Notes: generated by a model not told the origin, from the sequence alone. A DNA stretch of 13,599 nt from Baffinella frigidus (GCA_026770585.1 MU646363.1:613691-627289), one strand, 5' to 3'; positions 1 to 11,082 are shown, counted from the stretch's first letter. Numbers and translations are program-made.

Positions 1-63
<63 letters not shown>

Positions 64-246
64 CAGACAGACAGAGACAGCGCGCCAGCAAAATGGAGTC
101 GGATGTGACGCGGGGCTCTCCCTGACGCAGGCTCCGACGCACCTCCTCACCATCCCCAGAGAGCGCGAGAGCGAGCGGGCAGCAAGAGTGCGAGCGGTAT
201 ATATATATATATATATATATACATATATATACATATACATACATAC

Positions 247-293
<47 letters not shown>

Positions 294-304
294 GTGAGAG
301 AGAG
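1..304. repeat. GA and TA microsatellites flanking a duplicated exon boundary
   Basis: (AG)n covers 1-62, a TA/CATA-rich tract covers about 197-260 and (GA)n about 261-304. Between and after them lies a 72-bp duplicated block: 87-158 repeats as 303-374 with three mismatches, offset 216. The block contains the putative HINT acceptor (ctgacgcag) and the first codons of the APTH exon. The upstream copy reads APTHLLTIP and then dissolves into GA repeats, so only the second copy looks usable. Confidence 0.85.
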
Positions 305-346
305 CAAAATGGAGTTGGATGTGACGCGGGGCTCTCCCTGACGCAG

Positions 347-3740
<3,394 letters not shown>

Positions 3741-3783
3741 CTGCACTCCGACCCACAAGATTTCAGCCAAGTCAACCAGCTCA

Positions 3784-3880
3784 CCTAAGTCAACTTTCCC
3801 CTGATTTCGTTTAGATGGACCCTGGTCCGGGGGCAGGCATTTGACTTGAGGCGCTAGCTTTCAGGGGGAGTTGACTTGGG
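3784..3880. repeat. Small inverted-repeat element after the HINT stop
   Basis: TAAGTCAACTTTCCCCTGA (from 3786) faces TCAGGGGGAGTTGACTT (to 3877), leaving about 60 bp between. It lies 45 bp after the HINT stop codon. Only one copy is seen. Confidence 0.6.
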
Positions 3881-3926
3881 CGAAATGGTGTGGCTCCGAG
3901 TGAACTGTGTTCGCCCCCCTGGGTGC

Positions 3927-3977
3927 CCACTCGAGGCTGACAAGGCCTTCACGGAAGGGAATGCATGGTGGCCGTGT
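3927..3977 (+). repeat. Dispersed repeat P (GACAAGGCCTTCACGGAAGG)
   Basis: Unit of about 45 bp: CTCGAGGCTGACAAGGCCTT, CACGGAAGGGAATGCATG and GTGGCCGTGTT. Other copies are at 4127-4172 and 4584-4633, with partial ones at 2289-2312, 5358-5377 and 5684-5705. In three places it runs straight into a fragment of the HINT last exon, so unit plus exon tail were copied together. Confidence 0.75.
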
Positions 3978-4119
3978 TTTATCCGGGGAAACCTATTTTT
4001 CTTTCATTTGATGGCAACGAAAATTACTACACAATTCGTTCTTAGTAGTAATTTTAAAGAACTTGTGTAGTAATTTTGATTGCCATCAAATGAAAGAAAA
4101 ATAGGTTTCCCCGGATAAA
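3978..4119. mobile_element. 142-bp fold-back element
   Basis: Two 57-bp arms (3978-4034 and 4063-4119), starting TTTATCCGGGGAAACC and complementary with about two mismatches, separated by 28 bp. It sits in repeat P at GTT^GG; a 3-bp GTT duplication fits the uninterrupted copies. Reading frames across it are spurious. Confidence 0.85.
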
Positions 4120-4180
4120 GTTGGTGTGGCTGACAAGGCCTTCACGGGGGGGAATGCATGGCGGCCGTGTTGGAGAGTGT

Positions 4181-4333
4181 TTATCTCAGAAAAGGGATTT
4201 TAGAATCCGTTTTCTTAAGTCAATTCCCCTTCAAATATGTCAACTTATTCGTAGAGAAAAGAATAAGTTGACGAATTTGTATGGGAATTGACTTAAGAAG
4301 AAAACGGATTCTAAAATCCCTTTTCTGAGATAA
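4181..4333 (+). mobile_element. MITE family B, copy 2
   Basis: 153 bp, ends TTATCTCAGAAAAGGGATTT and complement, flanked by GTGT duplications (4177-4180, 4334-4337). It has landed inside a copy of the HINT last exon, within the codons preceding the triad. Confidence 0.9.
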
Positions 4334-4337
4334 GTGT

Positions 4338-4397
4338 GTTTCCACGTCCACATGCACTTCCTCGCTGGCCGCAAGATGCAGTGGCCCCCGGGATGAC
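4338..4397 (+). pseudogene. Second copy of the HINT C-terminus, split by MITE B2
   Basis: Reads [18 protein letters not shown] then TGA, with a complete triad but Leu changed to Phe and a one-base insertion just upstream. The 5' part is lost into repeat P and the MITE, and no acceptor is visible, so it is probably a dead duplicate. Confidence 0.8.
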
Positions 4398-4429
4398 CCT
4401 CGCTTCTCCTTGATTGTTTGAGAGTTTAG

Positions 4430-4551
4430 TACAGGGGTACCTCGCTCATAAGAAACCTCCTCCCCCTAGGCCCCTACAGTAGGACCATGCCTAGGGCCCT
4501 ATGGTGGTCCTAGGGGGGGGGGCGGTTTCTTACGAGCGAGGTACCCCTGTA
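4430..4551 (+). mobile_element. MITE family A, copy 2
   Basis: Full-length (122 bp with TA ends), CAGGGGTACCTCGCTCATAA at 4432 and the complement ending 4549. Just outside lie GAGAGT and ACTCTC, so the flanks are also inverted. Confidence 0.9.
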
Positions 4552-4640
4552 CTCTCAAGCCTGGAGATAAGTGGTCCAAAAGTCTCGAGGCCGACAAGGC
4601 CTTCACGGAAGGGAAAGCATGGTGGCCATGTTGGTTCTGA

Positions 4641-4784
4641 GTGTCTTCCACCTCGCTGGCCGCAAGATGCAGCGAGGTACCCCTGAACACGGTGGCCGTT
4701 AGAGGTCTGGCGAACATTACAGAGATACCTCGCTCATAAGAAACGCCCACCCCCCAAGGACCAAGATGCAGTGCTCCCCGGGAT
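4641..4784 (+). pseudogene. Scrambled HINT C-terminal fragments joined to MITE ends
   Basis: 4644-4672 reads VFHLAGRKMQ, the triad exon with HVHMH deleted, and fuses to a family-A right end (4672-4686). 4718-4762 is a family-A left end, and 4763-4784 is another exon tail (AAGATGCAGTG...CCCCGGGAT) cut by element D2; its last bases resume at 4996. The block 4672-4762 repeats 5960-6058, showing copying of MITE end, spacer and MITE end. Confidence 0.75.
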
Positions 4785-4995
4785 CCACTCGAGGCTAGAA
4801 GTGTGACTATTTTCAAAGTTTTAACTTTGCAAGTCCTATGCAAGTGGACCGCTGTGTAGTAATTTTCACACAAATAGGGTCGTTTGGTCACGTATCTCGG
4901 GTTATAACCCGAGATACGTGACCAAGCCTGCCCGTGACTGGTATTAAATGTAACAACCCCACATTTAAAATGGTCCCACTTCCAGCCTCGAGTGG
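4785..4995 (-). mobile_element. Palindromic-core element D, copy 2
   Basis: 211 bp, ends CCACTCGAGGCT / AGCCTCGAGTGG, opposite orientation to D1. Its central stem ATCTCGGGTTATAACCCGAG lies in the same TCACGT/ACGTGA shoulders as in D1, but the stem sequence differs. It interrupts an exon-tail copy between GGGAT and ATGACC. Confidence 0.85.
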
Positions 4996-5086
4996 ATGAC
5001 CCATCTCGAAGCATGGCCTTTCTACAGAACAAGTTCCGGTGTCCGCCTATGTTCTGATGTTGGGAGTTAAAAGAACCGGAAGGACC

Positions 5087-5281
5087 TACAGGGGTACCTC
5101 GCTCATAAGAACCCCCCCCCCCTATCACCCTACAGTACATGTAGGCCTGTGCCTAGGGCTCTATGGCGATCCTAAGGGGGTGGGCGTTTCTTATAGGATC
5201 GCCATAGAGCCCTAGGCACAGGCCTACATGTACTGTAGGGTGATGGGGGGGGGGGGTTCTTATGAGCGAGGTACCCCTGTA
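5087..5281. mobile_element. Fold-back derivative of MITE family A
   Basis: Two 87-bp arms, 5087-5173 and 5195-5281, almost perfectly complementary and each ending in the family-A terminus. The 21-bp spacer (AAGGGGGTGGGCGTTTCTTA) is the inner part of a normal right end. The normal right half has been replaced by an inverted copy of the left half. Confidence 0.9.
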
Positions 5282-5288
5282 AAGGACC

Positions 5289-5348
5289 GCGTACACGTAT
5301 TGTAGAGAGCGTACGAGTATTGTATGGAGCGCACACGTGTTGTAGAGA
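5289..5348 (+). repeat. Three 20-bp degenerate tandem repeats
   Basis: Units gcgtacacgtattgtagaga, gcgtacgagtattgtatgga and gcgcacacgtgttgtagaga in a row. Non-coding. Confidence 0.8.
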
Positions 5349-5373
5349 AGGTAGGCGTACAAAGCCCTCACGG

Positions 5374-5407
5374 TCTTCAGCAAGATGCAGTGGCCCCCGG
5401 GATGACC
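5374..5407 (+). pseudogene. HINT C-terminal tail fragment
   Basis: CAAGATGCAGTGGCCCCCGG then GATGACC, encoding KMQWPPG-stop, preceded by a remnant of repeat P. It is the last of the exon-tail copies after the HINT gene. Confidence 0.75.
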
Positions 5408-5408
5408 A

Positions 5409-5579
5409 CTCTAATAGGGTAACGGCCTGAAAATGGGGTAGTTAGGCCTACGGCATTGCCTAGGACCTCCTACCTTAGGCCGAGACTTTTTGGTCCTAGG
5501 ATCCCTCGGCCTACGGTAGGAGGTCCTAGGCAATGCCGTATGCCTAAGTACCCCATTTTCAGGCCGTTGGCCTATGAAC
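5409..5579. mobile_element. MITE family E, copy 1
   Basis: About 170-bp palindrome. Left AACGGCCTGAAAATGGGGTA faces TACCCCATTTTCAGGCCGTT on the right. The interior contains CCTACGGTAGGAGGTCCTAG, a motif shared with families A and H. Second copy at 7339-7511. Confidence 0.85.
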
Positions 5580-5704
5580 TTCACCTTACTGCGAGTTCAC
5601 ATGTGGTAACGCCAGTTTAGATGTTATGTTCGCACGTGTCAGTAAAGGGCATCGAAGGGTCAGACATGTGTACTCACACTTACATGGCCTTCAAGAAAGG
5701 GAAT

Positions 5705-5975
5705 GCAGGGGCACCTCGCTCATAAGAAACCTCCTGTCCCTAGAGGACCCTACAGTACTACGCGGGAGAGCTACATGCCATTTTACGCCCTGCGTCCATC
5801 TATTTTTTCCCCTTGAAATCCGCAAAAGTTGCCGGAAATGCCCACAAATAATTGACTTTGACGGAAAAGTAACCGCCAGGATTGCTTTCCGGTTGCCAGG
5901 ATAACGCAACTAGTCCTCCCCTGTAGTAGGCCTATGCCTGGTGGGGCAGTTTCTTATGAGCGAGGTACCCCTGTA
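5705..5975 (+). mobile_element. MITE family A, copy 5, interrupted by element N
   Basis: Left end CAGGGGCACCTCGCTCATAA from 5706 and right end finishing at 5975. At the expected centre (ccctacagTA) lies a 169-bp element N (5758-5926) flanked by TA. Removing it restores the usual ACAGTAGGCCTATGCC core. Confidence 0.9.
5758..5926 (+). mobile_element. Element N, copy 1 (nested)
   Basis: 169 bp, ends CTACGCGGGAGAGC and CTCCCCTGTAG, flanked by TA on both sides. It shares about 115 bp with 11201-11369, including TTTTACGCCCTGCGTCCATC and GTTGCCGGAAATGCCCAC. The reading frames through it, one per strand, have no recognisable product. Confidence 0.85.
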
Positions 5976-6013
5976 CCCCTGTACACGGTGGCCGTTAGAG
6001 GTCTGGCGAATAT

Positions 6014-6134
6014 TACAGAGATACCTCGCTCATAAGAAACGCCCACCCCCCAAGGACCACCACAGGACCCTAGGCATATCCCTACTGTAGGGTCCTAGGG
6101 GTGGGCGGTTTCTCATGAGCGAGGTACCCCTGTA
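6014..6134 (+). mobile_element. MITE family A, copy 6
   Basis: 121 bp with TA flanks. The left end is slightly diverged (CAGAGATACCTCGCTCATAA) and the right end ends GCGAGGTACCCCTGTA. Confidence 0.9.
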
Positions 6135-6170
6135 CAGGGGTTTGCGAGGAGTTTCTCGCGAATCGTGCGT

Positions 6171-6297
6171 GAGAGAGACCGTTACCACTATCAACTGAGA
6201 GAGACCGTTACCACTATCAACTGAGAGAGACCGTTACCACCATCAACTGAGAGAGACCGTTACCACTATCAACTGAGAGAGACCGTTACCACTATCA
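6171..6297 (+). repeat. 26-bp tandem repeat, about 4.9 copies
   Basis: Unit gagagagaccgttaccacta followed by tcaact, repeated four times plus a partial fifth with one substitution. It runs directly into repeat G at 6298. Confidence 0.9.
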
Positions 6298-6399
6298 TTA
6301 CGGCCGCCATGTTTGCACCCCCTCCGAACCGAGGCTGTGTCTGAGTAGGACCTAGAGAGAGGCCATAGGGTTTCGCGCGAACGAGGTCACGCACTACCC

Positions 6400-6520
6400 T
6401 ACAGGGGTACCTCGCTCATAAGAAACCGCCGCCCCCCTAGGACCGCCATAGGGCCCTAGCCATGGTCTTACTGTAGGGTCCTGGGGGGCGGTGGTTTCTT
6501 ATGAGCGAGGTACCCCTGTA
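6400..6520 (+). mobile_element. MITE family A, copy 7
   Basis: 121 bp with TA flanks, canonical ends CAGGGGTACCTCGCTCATAA and complement, and interior CCTAGGACCGCCATAGGGCC. Confidence 0.92.
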
Positions 6521-6622
6521 GGGTCCTACGGCAAGCCCCCTGTACTGCAAGGAGCGTACGAGCACCCTAGGGGCGGTGCGTGTCGGATGCGAGGGACCTT
6601 TGTTACCAACACGGCCGGCACG

Positions 6623-6746
6623 TACAGGGGTACCTCGCTCATAAGAAACCGGCCCCCCGTAGGGCCCTACAGTAGGACCATGCCTAGGGCCCTATGGTGG
6701 CCCTAAGGGGGGGGGTGCGCTTTCTTATGAGCGAGGTACCCCTGTA
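6623..6746 (+). mobile_element. MITE family A, copy 8, inserted in repeat G
   Basis: 124 bp including TA on both sides. The host sequence is repeat G: ACACGGCCGGCACGTA on the left and TACACCCCCCACCGAGG on the right. The uninterrupted copy at 768-838 has a single TA at this point, so TA is the duplicated target. Confidence 0.93.
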
Positions 6747-6802
6747 CACCCCCCACCGAGGCTGTGTCTGAGCAGGACCTGGAGAGGGTCCTTGCTCGCA
6801 AG

Positions 6803-6966
6803 CAAGGACCTCGCTCATAAGAAACTGCCCCCCCCCCTAGGACCACCATAGTGTCCTAGGCATAGGCCTACTGAAGGGTCTAGGTATCCCTAGGACCACC
6901 GTAGTGCCCTAGGCATAGGCCTACTGTAGGGTCTAGATAGGCCTACTGTAGGGCATAGGCTTACTG
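6803..6966 (+). mobile_element. Broken family-A MITE with internally reiterated core
   Basis: Begins with a truncated left end (ACCTCGCTCATAAGAAACTG), then repeats the CCTAGGACCACC / CATAGGCCTACTGTAGGGTC core two to three times. It has no right end. Confidence 0.75.
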
Positions 6967-7114
6967 CAGGGTTCGCCTCCACACCCGTGAGAGCGCCCAC
7001 AGACCTCTTATGACCAAAAAGTCCTAGGATTTTGGCCTACAGTAGGAGGTCCTATGCAATCCCGTAGGCCCAACGCGCGCGTGGGCGCTCTCACGGGTGT
7101 GGAGGCGAACCCTG
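6967..7114. repeat. Perfect 34-bp inverted repeat around a family-E fragment
   Basis: 6967-7000 (CAGGGTTCGCCTCCACACCC and on) is exactly complementary to 7081-7114. The 80-bp spacer includes 7014-7072, a piece of family E (TTGGCCTACAGTAGGAGGTC) in inverse orientation to the copy at 7339-7511. Confidence 0.9.
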
Positions 7115-7154
7115 GCAGGTCCCCGTTTCGCTGTAACGATTTCAATGAAGTTAC

Positions 7155-7228
7155 TTTCTCTTTCGCTCTCTCTCTCTCGCGCGCGCGCGCGCTCTCTCTC
7201 TCGCTCTCTCTCTCTCACACACACACAC
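7155..7228. repeat. Compound CT/CG/CT/CA microsatellite
   Basis: (CT)n, then (CG)6-7, (CT)n and (CA)n. The alternating CG and CA tracts can adopt Z-DNA. ORFs here translate only dipeptide runs such as SLSLSL or RERERE. Confidence 0.9.
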
Positions 7229-7231
7229 AGC

Positions 7232-7332
7232 AGGGACAGCCTGAGCGACGCCCAGCAGACCCTCGGGCACACCATCCAGAGGCGGGCCCGTTATCCAGAG
7301 GCGGGCCCGTCCGTAAGGCCCGTCCACACGAC
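7232..7332 (-). repeat. Duplicate of OPR 3'-flank sequence
   Basis: GAGGCGGGCCCGTCCG-AAGGCCCGTCCACACG at about 7299-7331 matches 7906-7938, downstream of OPR module 10. A shorter tandem copy of CCAGAGGCGGGCCCGT is at 7275-7290. 7590-7622 likewise resembles 7873-7902. The region is probably a duplicated and rearranged 3' end of the OPR locus. Confidence 0.6.
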
Positions 7333-7338
7333 CGGCGC

Positions 7339-7511
7339 GATCTAATAGGGTAACTGACCAAAAATGGGGTAGTTGGGCCTACGGGATTGCATAGGACCTC
7401 CTACTGTAGGCCAAAATCCTAGGACTTTTTGGTCATAGGAGCCCTACGGCCTACGGTAGGCAATACCGTAGGCCTAACTACCCCATTTTTGGTCCGTTAG
7501 CCTACGAGATC
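7339..7511. mobile_element. MITE family E, copy 2
   Basis: About 173 bp, with GATCT/AGATC at the outer ends, CCAAAAATGGGGTAGTTGGG facing CTAACTACCCCATTTTTGG, and the CCTACGGTAGG core. Same structure as 5409-5579. Confidence 0.85.
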
Positions 7512-7635
7512 CCAGGAGCGTGCGCAGACCCCTTTCAAAAGTTGACGCCGCCAAAAGTTGACGTCATTCCCTACCCGCAGCTGACGCTGCATAGCCGCAG
7601 AAGTCGGTGCAGCCTTCCCACCAGCCATCCCAAGT

Positions 7636-7740
7636 GGCTCAAACAGTGCCCTGGAAAGTCGTCGATTTCACCTTGGACCGGGGTCGGATCCGACCCCGAT
7701 CCAAGGTAAATCGAAAATGCCCCAGAGCACTATTTGAGCC
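7636..7740. repeat. 105-bp imperfect palindrome
   Basis: GGCTCAAACAGTGCCCTGG faces CCAGAGCACTATTTGAGCC, and the centre is GGGGTCGGATCCGACCCC flanked by CCTTGG/CCAAGG. Single copy; a MITE-like or hairpin sequence. Confidence 0.75.
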
Positions 7741-7777
7741 TCCTCCAAGGGCCAGTGGTCGCCGCCTGACGCTGGAT

Positions 7778-7872
7778 CGTCCCCCCCTCCCTAGGACCAT
7801 CATAGGGCCCTAGGCATAGGCCTACTGTAGGGATATAGGGGGTGGCAGTTTGTTATGAACGAGGTACCCCTG
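7778..7872 (+). mobile_element. Truncated family-A MITE at the end of the OPR pseudo-tail
   Basis: Interior CCTAGGACCATCATAGGGCC and a right end GTTATGAACGAGGTACCCCTG (with changes); the left terminus is missing. It supplies the stop codon of the trailing OPR-derived frame. Confidence 0.8.
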
Positions 7873-7963
7873 AAGCCGCAGAACTCGCCGCAGCCTTCAC
7901 CGCGCTGAGGCGGGCCCGTCCGCAAGGCCCGTCCACACGTCTCAGGTTACGAGCCCCACGCCG

Positions 7964-8142
7964 CGCAGCGTTCACCGCCCGTCGCTGGATCGCCTCCAGC
8001 AGTCCTGCATCCGGGGAGACGCCCCTCTTTTCGGTCTTTTCGAGGCCCCGCGGGAGACTCGCGACTTCCTCCGACGAAACGTCGCCCGCCATAGCATCCC
8101 GACTTTTGACAGGCAAAATCTGTCAGCCGTAGCCGTGGCGCG
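7964..8142 (-). pseudogene. Severed tail of the OPR gene: end of module 9 and module 10
   Basis: Immediately past the TAG at 8145-8143, the same frame reads RATATA (8142-8125), exactly the six residues needed to finish module 9. Then 38 nt (8124-8087) containing a small palindrome (TGACAG/CTGTCA) shift the frame. In the new frame 8086-7964 gives a degenerate tenth module, GDVSSEEVASL... PDAGLLEAIQRRAVNAA (41 residues). This frame runs on without similarity until a stop inside the broken family-A MITE at 7872-7859. The repeat protein was therefore once longer, and its 3' end was lost through a nonsense change, a small insertion and MITE insertion. An unusual splice removing the 38 nt is not excluded, but its ends are not GT-AG. 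Confidence 0.75.
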
Positions 8143-10123
8143 CTAACGCAGCGCGTCGATCAGCGCCGGGCCCGGTTTGACGCCCGTCTGAGCAAACGCC
8201 CACATGAGGCTCACGAGCTCGTCAGCCTTGAAGTCGCGCTTTTTCGCCGTCGCCCGTTGCCGCATCGCCTCCAGCAGACCTGCCTCCGGCGTCACGCCCA
8301 TCTTCGCAAACCCCCATACAAGGTCCGAGACTGCCCCAGCCTGGAAGACTCCCGCCGTCGCCATCGCCCGTCCCTGCATCGCCTCCAGCAGACCCGCGTC
8401 CGGCTCCTTGATTCCCATCTTTGCAATCGCCCACACGAGGCCCGCGACGTCTCTGGGCTTGAAGTCGCCCGCCGCCGCCGTCGCACGCCGCTGCATCGCC
8501 TCCAGCAGCGCTGCCTCCGGCCTGATGCCCATCTCTGCAAACGACCGCACGACATTCGCAACCTCCTGAGGCTTGAAGTCGTCCGCCGTCGCAACTGCCC
8601 GCGCCTGAATTGCCTCCAGCAACCCCGCAGCCGGCCGGACGTCCAAGTCTGAAAACGTCCGCAAGAGGTGCGAAATGTTCTGGGGGATCAAGTCGCCCGC
8701 CGTCGCCGTCACCCGCTCCTGCATCGCCTCCAGCAGGCCCGCATCCGGCTTGACGCCCATCTTGGCAATCGCCCACACGATACTCGCAAGATCCTCAGGC
8801 TTGAAGTCGCCCGCCGTCGCGGCCGCCCGCCCCTGCATCGTCTCCAGAAGCTCCTTATCCGGCCTGACGCCCATCTTTGCAATCACGCGCACGAGGCTCT
8901 CGACCTCCTCGGGCTTGAACGCCCCCGCCGTCGCCGTCGCCCGCCGCTGCATCGCGTCCAGCAGCGCCGCGTCCGGCCTGATGCCCATCGTTGCCAGCGC
9001 CCGAAAGAGGGTTGTGATGAGGGGAGGCGCGAAGTCGCCCTGGTTTAGGGTTTAGGGTTTAGGAATTGGGGAGTAGGATTTAGGATTTAGGGTTTAGGGT
9101 TCAGGGTGTAGGGTTTAGGGCTTAGGGTTAAGGGTTCAGGGTTTAGGGTTGAAGGTTCACCGCCGTCGCCGTCGCCCGCGCCTGAATTAGCGACAGCAGG
9201 CGCCTATCCGGCCTCAAGCCCATCTTGGAAAACGCCCACATCAGGTTCGGGATGCTCGCCGGGGGCAAGTCGCCAGCCGTCTCCTTTGCGCGCGAAAACA
9301 GCTCCCCCCGCATCAGCATCACGCCGGTGGGCGCCGCGTGGGCCACCGTGCCGACGCTTTGCCCTTGTGCGTGCTGCTCTCCCAAGGAGTGGAGGATCTG
9401 GACCACGAGCTGCGACGCCATCTTGGGGATGAGTGCCCGCGTGAGGACCTGAAGAGGCTCCACGACCACGTCATCCGCCCCCTTTGCCCCAGACTTGTTC
9501 ATCTTTGCCAGCTTTCTCCACACGGCTGCGGCATGCATGGTTGAGAAGCTCGGCGCATGCTCCTCCACCACACGTTGAAGCCCCCCCATATCGGTGCATT
9601 GCTTGATGGAACTCGCCAACAGCCCCGATTCGATGGGAGTTTGCCGGGGGGGGGAGGTTGCCTCTCCGCCCGGAGCAACAGCGCCGCTGAGATTCGTCCG
9701 AGGAGGGAAGGCAAACCCCGCCTTTGAGCTCGCCACAGCAAGGTTCGCCGCAGCGGCCACGCCCCCATCGTGCTGCTCTTGCTGGACCACGCGATCTCCG
9801 CGCACAGCCCCAAGGTCCCTTTCAGCATTGCTCTCCAGCACGGCAGGCCTCTTGTTCGCCGCAGCAGGGTTGGCCGCAGCGCCGCGCACAGCCCCAACGT
9901 CCCGTTCAGGATCAGGCAGCGTCAGCCTCGGCCTGCCCGGCTTGCTCATCAAGTTGGGCTTGCTCCATTTGTTCCACGGAGCTGCCCTGAGAGAAACCGA
10001 GCGAAGGCCAGCACGGCCTGGAAGAACAAGTCCACACGGAGCCGCGGCTCTGCTCCAGACGCCCGAGGCCTGGGAAGCGGAGCGGAGGGCCACCAACGCC
10101 ACGGAACCCCTCCTGGCTTGCAT
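8143..10123 (-). CDS. OPR (octotricopeptide-like) repeat protein, probably organelle RNA-binding
   Basis: Exon 1 is 10123-9161 (321 codons) and exon 2 is 9039-8143 (298 codons plus TAG). The 121-nt intron 9160-9040 has GT-AG ends and phase 0. The chosen start, MQARRGSVALVALRSASQA, opens an Arg/Ser/Ala-rich stretch almost free of acidic residues, as in mitochondrial or plastid presequences. The frame is open back to an ATG at 10471, but that extension looks like leader. Residues 70-160 are low-complexity with an ERDVGAVRG/ERDLGAVRG duplication. Residues 168-210 (LLASSIKQC... VVEEHA... KLAKM) resemble the region preceding the repeats in Tbc2-like OPR proteins. Nine 38-residue modules follow from residue 284 with consensus GDFKPEEVASLVWAIAKMG then V-P-D-LLEAMQRRATATA; module 7 carries one extra residue. 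OPR proteins bind organelle transcripts through such alpha-hairpins and govern their stability, processing or translation; the target cannot be read here. The TAG sits inside module 9, so the C-terminus appears truncated. No RAP domain is seen. Confidence 0.85.
9040..9160 (-). other. OPR intron made of telomere-like repeats
   Basis: On the minus strand the intron starts gtgaacc and ends aaaccag, and almost all of its interior is CCCTAAA-like units (CCCTGAA, CCCTAAG, CCCTACA variants). It separates codon 321 (last residue of module 1) from codon 322 (first residue of module 2), in phase 0. Splicing it restores the ATATA-GDF module junction seen between the other repeats, which is strong internal support. 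Confidence 0.85.
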
Positions 10124-10887
10124 GGCTTTCGTACTTGCGCTGGAGCTCGAGCCCACGCACGCCGAACACGCACGCCGAACACCTGAACTGAACTCGTGCT
10201 GAGAATTTGCGCTGGTCTTTCCCTGGGTATTCCATGTGCGTTCTTGGAGCCGTTTATGCGTTCTTGGAGCTGTTTGTCCACTTTCGGCCAAAATCGCCTG
10301 AGCTCTTCTGAAAAACCTGTGCAAATTGACTTTGAAATACCCCCCCCCCTCCAGGGCCTCTGTGGCAAGTTCAAGGCCAACTTTAGCTGTTCGCGGGAAA
10401 TACGACAGCTGCTCCTGCTGGTTTTTACTGGGACACGGCAGCACGGGGCATACGTCAGAGCGCAATGGCACATGTCAATTCCCTTCTTGCACTGGACGGA
10501 GTCCCAGCCACAGAGGAGAAGGATTCAGCAACGTTGCTCACTCAACACGGGGAGGGGCGAGCGATGCGGAGGATGGTGGAGTGTGTCGTGGGGTGCGAGG
10601 TGGACTTTGCTGGCGCGGAGCCGGGCGTTTTCGTGTGCAGACCACAGGATGGGGAGGCGACGCGCGGCGACTCGCAGGTTCCTGACGCTTTCCCTTCCCA
10701 CGAACCCACACAGCAGAGAAAGACAACGCATTTTTTCACTCTCCTTGACTTGTGGGTTGAGTTCAGCAGGAACATGGTTAAATCCAGAACAAGTCAAGGG
10801 ACTCGACACTAACAGGCGACGTACTCTTAGTGCTCGATTTCTGAGGTCCGGTAATAAACCTGGCACCCTTGGAGCACAACCTAGCTC
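10124..10887. other. Upstream of the OPR gene; no supported gene
   Basis: 10124-10471 (minus strand) stays open in the OPR frame and is likely leader. It contains a short tandem, CACGCACGCCGAACA, at about 10153-10181. A plus-strand ORF of 115 codons at 10465-10812 is open but shows no motif I recognise. No promoter element is evident. Confidence 0.4.
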
Positions 10888-11082
10888 CCACCCTGGAGGG
10901 GACTTGCGGCCAATCCCGAATAACCCTTTATCGCAAAAGTTGACATGATTTATACCACTAAAATACGTATTAGACCTTTTTGTACCAGATCCATTCATCA
11001 CGGGGGCGCCACGTTGTGGCGCCATCTCCAGGGGAGTTGACTTAAGAATGCTCAAAATACCATAATGTTCCATCCAGGGTGG
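10888..11082 (+). mobile_element. MITE family I, copy 1
   Basis: 195 bp, CCACCCTGGA at the left and TCCAGGGTGG at the right, with interior AAAAGTTGACATGATTTATA and a GGCGCCACGTTGTGGCGCC hairpin. It is nearly identical to 12264-12458. Minus-strand ORFs through both copies (…GINHVNFCDKGLFGIG…) are translations of the repeat. Confidence 0.88.

Noticed and set aside
4499-5140. Minus-strand 213-codon ORF
   Set aside because: It runs across MITE A2, the scrambled exon tails, element D2 and part of the fold-back MITE; no coding coherence.
6171-6297. Possible CRISPR array (26-bp repeats)
   Set aside because: The repeats are directly adjacent with no spacers, in a eukaryotic context; a simple minisatellite.
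8222-8776. Frames antisense to or shifted from the OPR gene (also 8204-8569, 8257-8652, 8668-9055 and 9594-10202)
   Set aside because: Shadow frames caused by the GC-rich, 114-bp periodic OPR coding sequence; only the minus-strand frame gives the 38-residue modules.
10465-10812. Plus-strand 115-codon ORF upstream of the OPR gene
   Set aside because: Open but with no recognisable domain, and opposed by equally long frames on the other strand (10525-11268, 10542-10775). It has no similarity to any family I can name, so it is not called as a gene.
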